Positions 24,154 to 33,510 of a DNA stretch of 37,755 bases are shown piece after piece. How positions within the stretch are numbered: position 1 is the first letter of the stretch; every line of letters begins with the position of its first letter. The notes under the pieces are model-generated. The model was given only the letters and a program-made list of their open reading frames with translations, searched no databases and had not been told where the DNA came from. Origin of the DNA: Acidobacteriota bacterium (GTDB lineage Bacteria > Acidobacteriota > Aminicenantia > UBA2199); contig JAKLEC010000012.1 in assembly GCA_022711715.1 (NCBI GenBank), forward strand, positions 1 through 37,755, in the 5' to 3' direction. A program made the position numbers and the translations under genes.

Positions 24154-27100
24154 ATGAAAAAAAACCGATGCGTTTTCTGGATCGGGCTCGCCTGGTCCCT
24201 GCTGGCAGGCTCCCTGGCCGGCCAGGAGACGACCGGAGCCATGATCGGCAGGGTCATTTCCCAGGACGGCTCGCCCCAGGCAGGTGCCCGGGTGGAGGCC
24301 GCCAGCCCGAAGCTTCCCGGCGGCGACACGACCGTGACCGACGGGCAGGGCCGCTTCCGGCTGCAACAGCTGATCCCCGGGAGCTACCGGCTGACCGTGT
24401 CCCTGCCGGGTTCCCCCCTTCTGGTCCGCGAAGGGATCAGACTGCATGCCGGACAGACCGTCAGCCTGCCGCGCCTTGTCCTCAGTGCCGGAGCTGCTGC
24501 CGCCATTTCACCTGATGGTGCGATCCAGAGCGATGCCAGGTCAGCCGCGACAGCCACGACGCTGACGAAGGCGGAATGGGACGTCCTGCCGAAGGGGCGG
24601 GATCCCGAAAGCCTGCATGCCCTCGTTCCCGGCGCGCAGATTGAGCCTCTATTAGGCGGTCTTTCGCTCGAGGGCGCCAGCGACAGCGAAAACAGGTCTT
24701 TCATCGACGGCCAGCCGGGCAATTCCCTGTTCGCCGGCCGCTATCTGCAGCGCGCGGTCCTCGACTTCGTCGACGAAGTCCGGCTGCAGGCCGGTGGATT
24801 CGCCAGCGCGCATTCCGGAGCCCTGGGCGGGGTGATCAACGTCGTCACCCGCTCGGGCGGGGGCGCCTTCCACGGAGACGCGGTCGGCTATTTCTCGGGA
24901 AGCGCGCTGCGCGGCCGGGAGCGCGACACGACCATCCTCGATCCAGCCAGCGCCGCTCCCCGGGCGCTGACCTACAATTATTCGCAGCGGGGCCAGTCCG
25001 GCCGCGACATCCGCCTAGAGGCGGGAGCCGGGATCGGTGGGCCGCTATTCCGCGACAGGCTGTGGTTCCATGCCGCCCTGCTGCCGTCATGGACCCGCTC
25101 CACCCTCCCGGTCGTCTTCCTCCACCCCTATGACGCCCGCCACCTCGCCTCCGACCCGTTCGCCGCTCCGCCTCGCCTGAACCTCTACGACTACAGCCGC
25201 AGCGACGGCGAGCTTCGGCTGATGCTCAAGCTCTCCGCCCGGCCGCGGCCAGGACTGAACCTGTCGCTGAGCATTCTCGGCAGCCCCGGCTCCGCTTCCG
25301 GCGAGCTGCCCGACCGCGACGGCAGATCCGCCGACACCATCGACTACTCGGCACTGGGCTACTCCCGCTTCCAGTGGGCGCTCAGCGGCAGCGCCGACTG
25401 GAGCCCGCACCGCCGCCTCCTGATCGGCGCCCGCGCCGGCTTCATCGCCGCCGGCACGCGCAACGGCCTTTCTTCGCCGGCCGGAGAGTCCCAGGAGCCG
25501 CTCTACTATTTTCAGGCGGGGAACGAGGACATCGCGGGCTTCCCCGCGGAATTGCGCCGGCCGGCCGGCTGGATGAGCCGCTCCCCGCAGTCGATGACCA
25601 GCGGCCATTACCAGGACCTGGAGACGCGCCTCAGCCTGGGCGCCGACCTCGCCTGGTTCCTGGACCTGGCCGGCGAGCACGCCTGGAAGGCGGGGGTGGA
25701 ATACACCCGGGCGTCCCTGGACCGCAACACCCTGTGGAGCGCCCCCGAGGTCATCTTCACCGATTTCAGCAGTCCTTCCGGCTCGGTCGCCGTCCTGGTG
25801 AACGGCGGCCCCGGCTCCCTGCCCGATTCCGTCAACCACAGCGCCGGCGGGCAGTACGGCGACTATGCCCGGGGGGCCGGCCGGCGCCTGGCCCTCTACC
25901 TGCAGGATTCCTGGACCATCGCCGGCCGCCTCACCCTCAGCGCCGGCGTGCGCCTCGAGTCCGAGTCGGTCCCCGGCTTCAACGACGATCCCGAGTGGGC
26001 TGCCATCATGAGGAAGGATTGCCTCGATTTCTCGCTCCTCGACAAGGTGGCGCCGCGCCTGGGCGTCGTCTGGAACCCCGGAGGCGACGATGGCCTGAAG
26101 CTCTACGCGGCGTACGGGATCTTCTTCGGGGACGTCGACCTTGACCTGGCCATGCGCGCGTTCGGAGGCACGCGCTGGGTCCAGGACTCATTCTGGCTCC
26201 CCGCCGCCCAGGTCCATCGCCTGTTCGAGATCGGCCGGCTGAAGGACGGCAAGCGCGACTACTCGTTCCTGAACCCGCGCTACCCATGGGACCGCCGCTT
26301 TCAATATTGGGATGTGCTGGACCCCGAGCTGAAGCCCATGGCGCAGCGCGAGCTTTGCGCCGGCATGGAGAAGAAGATCAGCCGCGATCTTTCCCTATCG
26401 CTCCGCGTCACCTGGCGCGGCCTGATCCGCGCCATCGAGGACGTGGGTTTCTACGATGACAGTATATGGACGTCGTATGTCTTCCTGACCAATCCCGGGT
26501 ACGGATATTCGCGTCCCTACACGGAGGGAGGCAAGCTGCCAGCCGATACCTGGCCGATCCCCAGGGCCGAGAGGGATTACAAGGCCCTTACCTTCTCCCT
26601 CGAGAAGCGCATGAGCCGGAACTGGATGGGCGGCGTCCACCTGACCCTCAGCCGCCTCTACGGCAACTACACCGGCATCGTCAGCGCCGACGAGGCGATC
26701 GCCGGCAACGGCAGCGGCGTCAGCGGCGGGTATTTATCCCGCTCCTTCGACGGATGGTGGATGTCCTACACGCAGGACGGCCGCAAAACCCCGAGCAACG
26801 GCCGGCTGCCCACCGACCGCCCGATCGTCGCCAAGGCCTACGGCTCCTATGCCTTCCCCTTCGGCCTGACCGTGGGCGGCGTATTCAATTGGCTGCAGGG
26901 GACCCCGAAGTCGACCGAATGGTACGTGAACAACGCCGACGGCTTTTATCCCCTGGGCCGCGGCGACCTGGGCCGCACTCCCGCCCTTTGGTTCCTGAAC
27001 CTCTACGCCGCCTACGACCTGAAGCTGGGCCGGAACACCCTGCAGTTCAGCGTCAACGTCGACAATGCCACCGACAACGACATTGCCACCTGGTACTGGA

Positions 27101-27309
27101 CGCGCATCAATGTCACCTCCCCCGACGTCTGGTGGGACGATCTGGTCAACGACACCGCAACCGTGATCCAGAACGGCTACGACTTCCGCCAGTGGGAAGG
27201 GCCTTATCCACAGCGCCAGGGCACCTGGGTGCGCGACGCCCGCTTCAACCTGCCCATGCAGTACCAGGCGCCCATCGCCGTGCGCCTGGGCGTCCGGTTC
27301 ATGTTCTAG
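24154..27309 (+). CDS. Oar-like TonB-dependent outer-membrane protein 2
   Basis: A 1051-residue paralogue of the preceding gene, in tandem. It has a signal peptide (MKKNRCVFWIGLAWSLLAGSL), a carboxypeptidase-regulatory-like domain (MIGRVISQDGSPQAGARVEA), a plug motif GGVINVVTRSGGGAFHG and a barrel ending RFMF. The N-terminal domain is much diverged from genes 1 and 3: the segment linking domain and plug is shortened and rich in Ala. The C-terminal ~350 residues are nearly the same as gene 1 (RPIVAKAYGSYAFPFGLTVG, LGRGDLGRTP). AAGGAGAGAGGGG precedes the ATG. It probably arose by tandem duplication. No terminator follows before the sulfatase-like gene. Confidence 0.9.
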   Translation: MKKNRCVFWIGLAWSLLAGSLAGQETTGAMIGRVISQDGSPQAGARVEAASPKLPGGDTTVTDGQGRFRLQQLIPGSYRLTVSLPGSPLLVREGIRLHAGQTVSLPRLVLSAGAAAAISPDGAIQSDARSAATATTLTKAEWDVLPKGRDPESLHALVPGAQIEPLLGGLSLEGASDSENRSFIDGQPGNSLFAGRYLQRAVLDFVDEVRLQAGGFASAHSGALGGVINVVTRSGGGAFHGDAVGYFSGSALRGRERDTTILDPASAAPRALTYNYSQRGQSGRDIRLEAGAGIGGPLFRDRLWFHAALLPSWTRSTLPVVFLHPYDARHLASDPFAAPPRLNLYDYSRSDGELRLMLKLSARPRPGLNLSLSILGSPGSASGELPDRDGRSADTIDYSALGYSRFQWALSGSADWSPHRRLLIGARAGFIAAGTRNGLSSPAGESQEPLYYFQAGNEDIAGFPAELRRPAGWMSRSPQSMTSGHYQDLETRLSLGADLAWFLDLAGEHAWKAGVEYTRASLDRNTLWSAPEVIFTDFSSPSGSVAVLVNGGPGSLPDSVNHSAGGQYGDYARGAGRRLALYLQDSWTIAGRLTLSAGVRLESESVPGFNDDPEWAAIMRKDCLDFSLLDKVAPRLGVVWNPGGDDGLKLYAAYGIFFGDVDLDLAMRAFGGTRWVQDSFWLPAAQVHRLFEIGRLKDGKRDYSFLNPRYPWDRRFQYWDVLDPELKPMAQRELCAGMEKKISRDLSLSLRVTWRGLIRAIEDVGFYDDSIWTSYVFLTNPGYGYSRPYTEGGKLPADTWPIPRAERDYKALTFSLEKRMSRNWMGGVHLTLSRLYGNYTGIVSADEAIAGNGSGVSGGYLSRSFDGWWMSYTQDGRKTPSNGRLPTDRPIVAKAYGSYAFPFGLTVGGVFNWLQGTPKSTEWYVNNADGFYPLGRGDLGRTPALWFLNLYAAYDLKLGRNTLQFSVNVDNATDNDIATWYWTRINVTSPDVWWDDLVNDTATVIQNGYDFRQWEGPYPQRQGTWVRDARFNLPMQYQAPIAVRLGVRFMF

Positions 27310-27363
27310 CTCCTGACTGCATTTTCCCCGCGCTGCCAGCCGATGTTCCCTCCCCGCTGCATG

Positions 27364-27372
27364 TGATAGAAT
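27364..27372 (+). promoter_or_regulatory. Predicted extended -10 promoter, leaderless, for the sulfatase-like gene
   Basis: TGATAGAAT (27364-27372) matches the extended -10 TGnTAtaAT, followed by nine bases (GCCGGTGGC) and ATG 27382. There is no Shine-Dalgarno. The -35 region is weak. Confidence 0.45.
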
Positions 27373-27381
27373 GCCGGTGGC

Positions 27382-29517
27382 ATGAAACGCACGACCCGCT
27401 TCCTCCTGCTGCCGCTGCTGGCAACGGCCCTGCTCGCACCGGGCTGCCGGCGCTCGCGTCCCGCTCCCGCCGCCGGCGCCAACCTGCTCGTGATCACCCT
27501 CGACACCACGCGCTCCGACCGCCTGGGCTGCTACGGCGACGCGCGCGCCGACACGCCGGCGCTCGATTCCCTGGCCCGCGCCGGCGTCCTGTTCGAGAGC
27601 TGCTACGCGCCGGCGCCGCTGACCCTGCCGGCCCACTGCTCGCTGTTCACCGGCCGCTGGCCGATCGCCCACGGCGTGCGCAACAACGGCCGTTATGCCC
27701 TGCCCGCCAGGGAGACCACGCTGGCCGAGGCGCTTTCCGCTGCCGGCTACGACACGGCGGCGCTGATCGCCGCCTACGTGCTGAAGGGCAAGTACGGCCT
27801 GGACCAGGGGTTCGCCCGGTACGAGGACCGGCTCGGCGCCGCCGAAAAGCCGGGCGACGCCGACGCCGAGATACCGGCCGACCGCGTCTACGCCAAGTTC
27901 CGCGACTGGCTGCAGCGGCCGCGCCGGCGGCCGTTCTTCTTGTGGGTCCACCTGTACGACCCGCACAAGCCCTACGCGCCGCCGCCGGAGTTCCTCAAGG
28001 CGGCCGGCGACGACCCCTACCGCGGCGAGGTGGCCTGCGCCGACCATGCCGTGGGCCAAATGCTCGCCGACCTGCGCGGGCGCGGGCTGCTGGATAAGAC
28101 CCTGGTGGTGGTGGCCGGCGACCACGGCGAGGCGTTCGGCGAGCACGGCGAGCGCGGCCACGGCATATTCTGCTACGAGGAGAGCGTGCGCGTGCCGCTG
28201 CTGTTCAGCGGCGCCGGGCTGCCCCGGCGGGCGGCGCGCGTCCCCCAGCGGGCGCGGCTGGTCGACGTGCTGCCGACGGTCCTGGAACTGCTGGGCGTGC
28301 CGGTCCCCGGCTCCTGCCAGGGAACGAGCCTGGCCGGGATGTTGGCGGGACGGGAAGAGAAGGGACAGCGGCCCGTCCTGGTCGAGAGCCTGTACGGCCG
28401 GGAGCTGAACAACTGGGCGCCGCTGACCGCCCTCATCAGCGGCCGGCACAAGTACATCTCCCTGCCCCGGGCCGAGCTGTACGACCTGGACTCCGACCCG
28501 GGCGAGCGCGAAAACCTGTTCCATAAGCATCGCGCCGAGGCGCGCCGGCTGGATGACGAGCTGGCGGCGTTCGTCGCCGCGCAGCGCGGCAGCGGCGCCG
28601 CAGCCAAACGCTCCCTGGACGCCGGCGAGCGGCGCAAGCTCGAGGCGCTCGGCTATGTCTCCGGCTTCGCCGCCGCGGGCCGGGCCGGCCTCGACCCCAA
28701 GGAGGGGATCGTCTTCCAGGAGCGCTGCGCCGAGCTGGTCGCCGCCCTCGACCGCGGCGAGACGGCGCGCGTGGAAACCGAGGCGCTGCGCCTGGCCGAG
28801 GAGACGGCGGGGCTGAAATTCCCCTTCGCCTACCTGCTGCTGCACCACGTCTACCAGCGCCAGCGGCGCTGGGACAAGGTGGAGGCCAACCTGCGCCGCG
28901 CCATCGCCGCCTTCGCCGCCGACCCGTCCCAGAGCGCCGTCTTCCAGGGCAACCTGGCGGAGCTCTACCTGGCGCGGGGCGAGAGCGACGCCGCCGAAAA
29001 AGTGGCGGCGACGATGCTGGCCGCCGATCCCCGGCAGCCGCGCGTGCTGGAGCTCCTCGGCCGCGCAGCCGAGGAGCGCGGCGACTGGCCGCGGGCCCTG
29101 GATTTCTACCTGCGGGCGCAGGCCGAGGAGCGCAACAATTATTCGCTGGCCAAGAAGGTCCTGCGGGCGCGGCTGAAGCTGGACGACCGCCGCGGCGCCC
29201 TGGAAGCCCTGGAGCCGCTGCTGGATGCCGCCGAGGGCCGGGGCGACCCCGACCTGCTCTTCACCGCCGCCATGCTCTTCGTCGACAGCGGCGATGACGC
29301 GCGCGCCGAGGCGCTGCTCGCCCGCCTGGTCGCCATCGAGCCCACGGCGCCGCGCTGGTTCGACTTCTCGCTGCTCCTGGCGCGCAGGGGCAAGACGGCG
29401 CAGGCGATCGCCGGCATGGAAAAAGCGCTCGCCGCGCCGGCGGGGCAGTTGGACGAGGAGCGGCGGCGGGCCGCCCTCCGCGCCCTGCGCGCGTGGAAAG
29501 CGCGGCCACCCCGCTAG
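27382..29517 (+). CDS. Sulfatase-like (alkaline phosphatase superfamily) lipoprotein with C-terminal TPRs
   Basis: A 711-residue protein. The N-terminus MKRTTRFLLLPLLATALLAPGC suggests lipidation at Cys22, though the lipobox APGC is imperfect. The hydrolase domain has the first metal Asp41 in LVITLDTTRSDRLGCYG, the metal motif GDHGEAFGEHGERGHG near residue 246, and VPLLFSG. Where sulfatases carry C/S-x-P-x-R it reads TLPAH (Thr81-x-Pro83-x-His85), so formylglycine cannot form. Thr as nucleophile is known in related phospho-transferases and phosphodiesterases, so sulfate-ester cleavage should not be assumed. Residues ~430-711 are helical TPR-like repeats. It converges with the next gene, four bases between stops. 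Confidence 0.88.
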   Translation: MKRTTRFLLLPLLATALLAPGCRRSRPAPAAGANLLVITLDTTRSDRLGCYGDARADTPALDSLARAGVLFESCYAPAPLTLPAHCSLFTGRWPIAHGVRNNGRYALPARETTLAEALSAAGYDTAALIAAYVLKGKYGLDQGFARYEDRLGAAEKPGDADAEIPADRVYAKFRDWLQRPRRRPFFLWVHLYDPHKPYAPPPEFLKAAGDDPYRGEVACADHAVGQMLADLRGRGLLDKTLVVVAGDHGEAFGEHGERGHGIFCYEESVRVPLLFSGAGLPRRAARVPQRARLVDVLPTVLELLGVPVPGSCQGTSLAGMLAGREEKGQRPVLVESLYGRELNNWAPLTALISGRHKYISLPRAELYDLDSDPGERENLFHKHRAEARRLDDELAAFVAAQRGSGAAAKRSLDAGERRKLEALGYVSGFAAAGRAGLDPKEGIVFQERCAELVAALDRGETARVETEALRLAEETAGLKFPFAYLLLHHVYQRQRRWDKVEANLRRAIAAFAADPSQSAVFQGNLAELYLARGESDAAEKVAATMLAADPRQPRVLELLGRAAEERGDWPRALDFYLRAQAEERNNYSLAKKVLRARLKLDDRRGALEALEPLLDAAEGRGDPDLLFTAAMLFVDSGDDARAEALLARLVAIEPTAPRWFDFSLLLARRGKTAQAIAGMEKALAAPAGQLDEERRRAALRALRAWKARPPR

Positions 29518-29521
29518 GGGG

Positions 29522-30484
29522 CTACTTGTTCTTGGTCAGCGTGTCGATGACCGCCTGCACCACCGGCGCCTGGTCGGAATTGGGCTCCACTTCCAGGAAC
29601 TTCTTGAAGCTGGCGATCGCGTTCGCGTAGTCGGCCTTGTTCAGGTAGGCATAGCCCAGCTTCTGGTGGGGCGTCCCCCACTGGGGCTTGATCTGCGTCG
29701 CCAGAGTGTAGTACTGGATGGCGTCGTCCACCTTCTGGTTGTTGAAATAGATCTCGGCCACGTTGTAGGCCAGCACCTCGTCCTTGGGGTTCAGGTCGAG
29801 CGACTGCTTGAAGAAATCCTGGGCGGTCTTGAAGTCGTTCTGGCGCAGGTGGACCTCGCCGATGGAGGCCAGCCCCTTGGCCTGGATCACGGCGTCGGCG
29901 TTGGCCTTGGCCTTGTCGATCGCCTGCTGGTACTGGCGGATGGCCGTGGGGAAGTCCTGCATCTCGCGGTAGCAGTCGCCGATGTTCATGTAGATGTGGT
30001 AGATGGCCGGGTTGTCGGCGGCGAACTGGTTGAAGACGGCCAGCGCCTCCTGGTACTTGCGCTCGTTGAACAGGCTGTTGCCCTGCTCGAGCTGGCCCAT
30101 GGCCGCCTCGTCCTTCAGGCGCGCCTTCTTCTCCGTGTCCACCTTCAGCACCTGGTTCACCGGCGGGTTGCGCTGCAGCTGCGAGATGGTGATCTGCTGG
30201 GTGACAGGCAGGAAGCCGTCGGCGACGAAGATCAGGTTGGCGCGGCCGGTGCCCAGTCCCATGAAGACCCATTCGCCCTTGTCGTTGCTCGTGGCCTCGA
30301 ACTTTTTGCCGCTGTTCTCGAACTCCAGGGAAATCGAGGCCTTGACGATGGGCTTGCCCGTCTCGTCCATGACCGTGCCGGTCAGGCGGCCGCGGCCCTG
30401 CCCGGCCTGGGCGCACAGCCCGGCGGCCAGGAACGACAGCGCCGCGGCGACGGCGGCGCGCTTGATCCAAGAATGACTATTCAT
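29522..30484 (-). CDS. Secreted carboxypeptidase-regulatory-like domain plus TPR protein
   Basis: A 320-residue protein: signal peptide (AAVAAALSFLAAGLCAQAG), a carboxypeptidase-regulatory-like beta-sandwich (about residues 32-105, RLTGTVMDETGKPIVKASIS), then four to five TPRs (about 110-310, e.g. ALAVFNQFAADNPAIYHIYM, GLASIGEVHLRQNDFKTAQD). It probably works as a periplasmic or surface interaction scaffold. AAGGAGGG is five to six bases before the ATG at 30484. It is the last gene of the GWxTD operon, 23 bases after the preceding stop. The beta-sandwich is the same domain type as at the N-terminus of the Oar-like receptors. Confidence 0.88.
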   Translation of the reverse strand: MNSHSWIKRAAVAAALSFLAAGLCAQAGQGRGRLTGTVMDETGKPIVKASISLEFENSGKKFEATSNDKGEWVFMGLGTGRANLIFVADGFLPVTQQITISQLQRNPPVNQVLKVDTEKKARLKDEAAMGQLEQGNSLFNERKYQEALAVFNQFAADNPAIYHIYMNIGDCYREMQDFPTAIRQYQQAIDKAKANADAVIQAKGLASIGEVHLRQNDFKTAQDFFKQSLDLNPKDEVLAYNVAEIYFNNQKVDDAIQYYTLATQIKPQWGTPHQKLGYAYLNKADYANAIASFKKFLEVEPNSDQAPVVQAVIDTLTKNK

Positions 30485-30507
30485 GCAATCCCTCCTTCAT
30501 TCGCTGC

Positions 30508-31413
30508 CTACAGCTTGAATTTTATCGTCTTGCTGACCTGGCTGGCGTCAGCGGCGTTCTCCAGGGTAACCTGGGCGGAGTAGCGGCCCGGCGGCAGCTT
30601 CAGCTCCAGGCGGATGCCCAGCGCCTTGCCCAGGGCGTCGAGGTTGCCGGCCTGCAGCGAGACCGGGTGGTCCTGCTGGCGGCGCACGACCTCCTGGCCG
30701 TTCTCGTCGAGGACCCGGGCGTCGATCTTCAGCGTGGTGGCGATGAGCGGGCTCCCCTGCTCCTGGGTCATGTTCAGCCGCTCGTAGGGAACGTCAATCA
30801 GCAGCGTTCCCTCGCCGGGGGCGGCCGCCTCGACCCGCAGCGCGAAGTCGAATACGACCTGCTGGGGAGCGCTGACCTGGGGCTTCAGCCCCATCTGCGC
30901 GCTGGTGATGACGCCGAGGTTCTGGGCGCTCTGCGTGTCCAGCTTGTAGACGCCGGTGAAGGTATGGTCGATGAAGAGCAGCGTGAAGTAGCGGTAGTAC
31001 CAGATCTCCATCGGCCGCTCGTAGAAGGTGTAGCCCATGGGATAGGTGAGGCGCCTTTCGGGTTCGCCCAGCAGGATGTAGGCGCGGCCGCGGTCGGTGG
31101 TCCAGCCCGACGTCCCCTCGCGGAAGACGCGGTTGGCGTACTCGATGCGGCGGTAGTACTCGTCGCGGAACTCGTTCTCCTCGGTGCTGGGCGAGGGGTC
31201 GCGTTTCTTCCAGAACTCGTCGATGAAGCGCGCCCGCTCCTCGGGGCCCAGGCTGTAGAAGACCTTCCGCTCCTGCTTGCTGATGAGGTAGCGCACCTCG
31301 GAGAGGAACTCGCGGTCGGCCGGCGGCAGGGTGCGCACGGCCCTGCGGCCGGAGGCGCAGCCGGCTGCGGCGGCCAGCGCCGCGGCCAGGACCAGTCCGC
31401 GGATGGGTTTCAT
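30508..31413 (-). CDS. GWxTD-domain lipoprotein
   Basis: A 301-residue protein. MKPIRGLVLAAALAAAAGC has a lipobox-like AAGC, so a lipoprotein is likely. The GWxTD domain is clear: FIDEFWKKRDPSPSTEENEF, EYYRRIEYANRVF, then SGWTTDRGRAYILLGEP. The C-terminus is beta-rich (PPGRYSAQVTLENAADASQV) ending KFKL. The function of GWxTD domains is not established; they are found mostly in Acidobacteriota-like and Bacteroidota-like lineages. The ATG overlaps the upstream stop as ATGA, so the two GWxTD genes are translationally coupled. The longer open frame running on to 33366 is a shadow. Confidence 0.9.
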   Translation of the reverse strand: MKPIRGLVLAAALAAAAGCASGRRAVRTLPPADREFLSEVRYLISKQERKVFYSLGPEERARFIDEFWKKRDPSPSTEENEFRDEYYRRIEYANRVFREGTSGWTTDRGRAYILLGEPERRLTYPMGYTFYERPMEIWYYRYFTLLFIDHTFTGVYKLDTQSAQNLGVITSAQMGLKPQVSAPQQVVFDFALRVEAAAPGEGTLLIDVPYERLNMTQEQGSPLIATTLKIDARVLDENGQEVVRRQQDHPVSLQAGNLDALGKALGIRLELKLPPGRYSAQVTLENAADASQVSKTIKFKL

Positions 31414-33473
31414 GGCGTGCCTCGCTTCAGGGCAGCGACCTTTTCCTTCAGCTGCGCCTGCTTGTCGTCCAACTGCAGCGATTTTTCCCAGGACTCCAGC
31501 GCCGCCCGGCGGTCGCCGGCGGCGAGCTGGCATTCGCCCAGCGCGTTCAGCGTGCGCACGCTGGGCCCGGCGTGGGCGATGTAGCGGCCGTAATGCTCGG
31601 CGGCCTCCCGGTACTCGCCCAGGGCCTGGCCGGCCTGGGCCAGCGGCAGCAGGAACTCGTCCCGGCCCTGGCCCTGGAAGGCGCGCAGGGCCACGTCCTT
31701 GGCCTGGCGGAAGTCGCGCTGCTCCATGAGGATGCGGCAGAAGTCCAGCACGAAGCGCGGCGTCTGCGGCGCCAGGTGGTAGGCGCGCTCCAGCCGCTCG
31801 CGGGCCTCGGCCTTGCGCCCGAGCTGCAGGTACTGGCTGCCCAGGTCGTTCCAGTACTGCGGGGCCGTGCTCGACGACTGCGGCAGCGAAAGCACCCAGG
31901 GCCGGGGCAGGACGGCCACCGGCGAGATATAGAAGGACGCCTCGTCGGCGGCCAGCGCCTGGCCTTTCTCCGCGAGCAGGGTGACGCGGGCGACGTAGTT
32001 CGCCGGCGCCAGGCCCGACAGCGGGAAGCGCTCCAGCACGTCGGGGAACTGGGGATACTCGCCGAGGCGCTTCTCCTGCGTCCGGACGACGGCGCCCTCC
32101 TTGAGGATCTCGACGCGCAGCGAGCCGCCCCGATGCAGCTCGTCTCCGCTGCCGGCCAGCTGGCAGAACAGGTACAGCGGGTCGTTCTGGGTGAAGTCGT
32201 TGCGCGGCGAGGGCACCAGCTGGCGGTCGTCGAGCAGGAAAGGCTTGCTCTGGCCGCGGTAGCTGGAGTTCTCCACCAGCTTGTTGGCCAGGAACAGCGC
32301 CGCGATCCCCGGCGCCGGCTTCTCGCTCACGACGAGGGTCTCCTCGATGGAGGTGAACTCGCGCGAGACGGTGTTCTTCAGCAGCACCGTCAGGCGGTAG
32401 CGCCCGGGTACCAGCGGGAACATGTCCTGGAAGCTGAAGAGCTTGTCCTGGATGCGCTGCATCTGCTCCTGGCTGAGCTCGATGGGCACCGACTTGTTGA
32501 ACTGGAAGACGGGGCGGCCCTCCATGTCGGCGACGCTGCCGAATACCTCCAGCGTGGTGTAATAACGGCCCTCGTAGGCTTCCAGCGAAAGGCGCTTGGG
32601 CTCGATCAGGTAATGGACGAAATGGATCCCCGAGCGCGGGTCGAGCAGCACGGCCGTCATCTTGGCGTTCTCGATGTAGTTGGCCGTGTAGTCCATCTCG
32701 ATCATGTCCTTGTAGCGCAGCATCTTCTCGGCGTAGGCGGTCTTGACCTTCTTGACCGGCGCCACCGGGATCTTGGTGGAGAGCAGCGCCTCGGAGGCCA
32801 GCGACGGCGCCATGCCCGGGTTCTCGCCGGGGATCAGGCTGAGCGAGAGGTCGGCGATGACCGGCTCGATCCCCTGCAGTTGCGTGTAGGCCTGCTGGTA
32901 GTCGGTCATGTCGCCGGTGTAGTTGTACATCAGCGCCTGCGGCCCGAAGCGCACCGGCGAGTAGAGCCGGTAGTCGCCGGTGTAATCCTGCTTGAAGAAG
33001 ACGACGCTGAAGGCGTTGGGCAGGCCGTAGTCCATCAGCCCCTGGTAGTACCAGACGATGGTGGGACGCAGTTCGGTCTTGTTCTCGTACTTCTCGATCG
33101 ACTTGGGCTCGCCCAGCAGGATGTAGATCCGCCCCTGGTCGGACATCCAGCCGGGACCGGGCGACTCCTTGCCGAACCAGGTGTTGGCGTACTCGATGCG
33201 CCGGCGATGCTCGATCTGGAACTCGTTCTGCGGCGTGCTGGGATTGGGGTCGCGCTGCTTCCAGAAGCCCTTGATGAACTGCTCGCGCTCCAGGTCCGAC
33301 TGCAGCTGCAGGAAGACGCCGCGCTCCACCGGGCTGATGATGTACACCACGTCCTCGGTCAGCCACTTGCGGTACTGCGGCGGCAGTTTCTGGAGAAGCT
33401 CTTTCTCCGCGGCGGCCGGCAGGAATTGGAGGACGGCGAGGGCGAGGGCGAGGATGACGGCGATATTCTTCAT
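31410..33473 (-). CDS. Large GWxTD-domain protein with C-terminal TPRs
   Basis: A 687-residue secreted protein. Signal peptide MKNIAVILALALAVLQFLPAAA; GWxTD domain with FIKGFWKQRDPNPSTPQNEF, RRRIEYANTWF and GPGWMSDQGRIYILLGEP (motif GWMSD). A middle region of several beta domains follows (about residues 190-490), then TPR-like helices (about 530-687, LNDLGSQYLQLGRKAEARERL-type). The start at 33473 gives the signal peptide and has AGGAAG upstream; a longer frame to 33563 has no signal. It is the first gene of the operon, under the promoter at 33511-33539. Paralogous to the following GWxTD gene in the N-terminal domain only. Confidence 0.9.
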   Translation of the reverse strand: MKNIAVILALALAVLQFLPAAAEKELLQKLPPQYRKWLTEDVVYIISPVERGVFLQLQSDLEREQFIKGFWKQRDPNPSTPQNEFQIEHRRRIEYANTWFGKESPGPGWMSDQGRIYILLGEPKSIEKYENKTELRPTIVWYYQGLMDYGLPNAFSVVFFKQDYTGDYRLYSPVRFGPQALMYNYTGDMTDYQQAYTQLQGIEPVIADLSLSLIPGENPGMAPSLASEALLSTKIPVAPVKKVKTAYAEKMLRYKDMIEMDYTANYIENAKMTAVLLDPRSGIHFVHYLIEPKRLSLEAYEGRYYTTLEVFGSVADMEGRPVFQFNKSVPIELSQEQMQRIQDKLFSFQDMFPLVPGRYRLTVLLKNTVSREFTSIEETLVVSEKPAPGIAALFLANKLVENSSYRGQSKPFLLDDRQLVPSPRNDFTQNDPLYLFCQLAGSGDELHRGGSLRVEILKEGAVVRTQEKRLGEYPQFPDVLERFPLSGLAPANYVARVTLLAEKGQALAADEASFYISPVAVLPRPWVLSLPQSSSTAPQYWNDLGSQYLQLGRKAEARERLERAYHLAPQTPRFVLDFCRILMEQRDFRQAKDVALRAFQGQGRDEFLLPLAQAGQALGEYREAAEHYGRYIAHAGPSVRTLNALGECQLAAGDRRAALESWEKSLQLDDKQAQLKEKVAALKRGTP

Positions 33474-33510
33474 GGCTTCCTGACCTTGGTTAGACGGATC
33501 ATATTGATCG

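Noticed and set aside
20815..24447. A minus-strand open frame of 1210 codons opposite the Oar-like genes
   Set aside because: It has a composition typical of shadow frames (His/Asp/Val/Gly/Ala-rich), no domain, and crosses the strong terminator and the next gene start.
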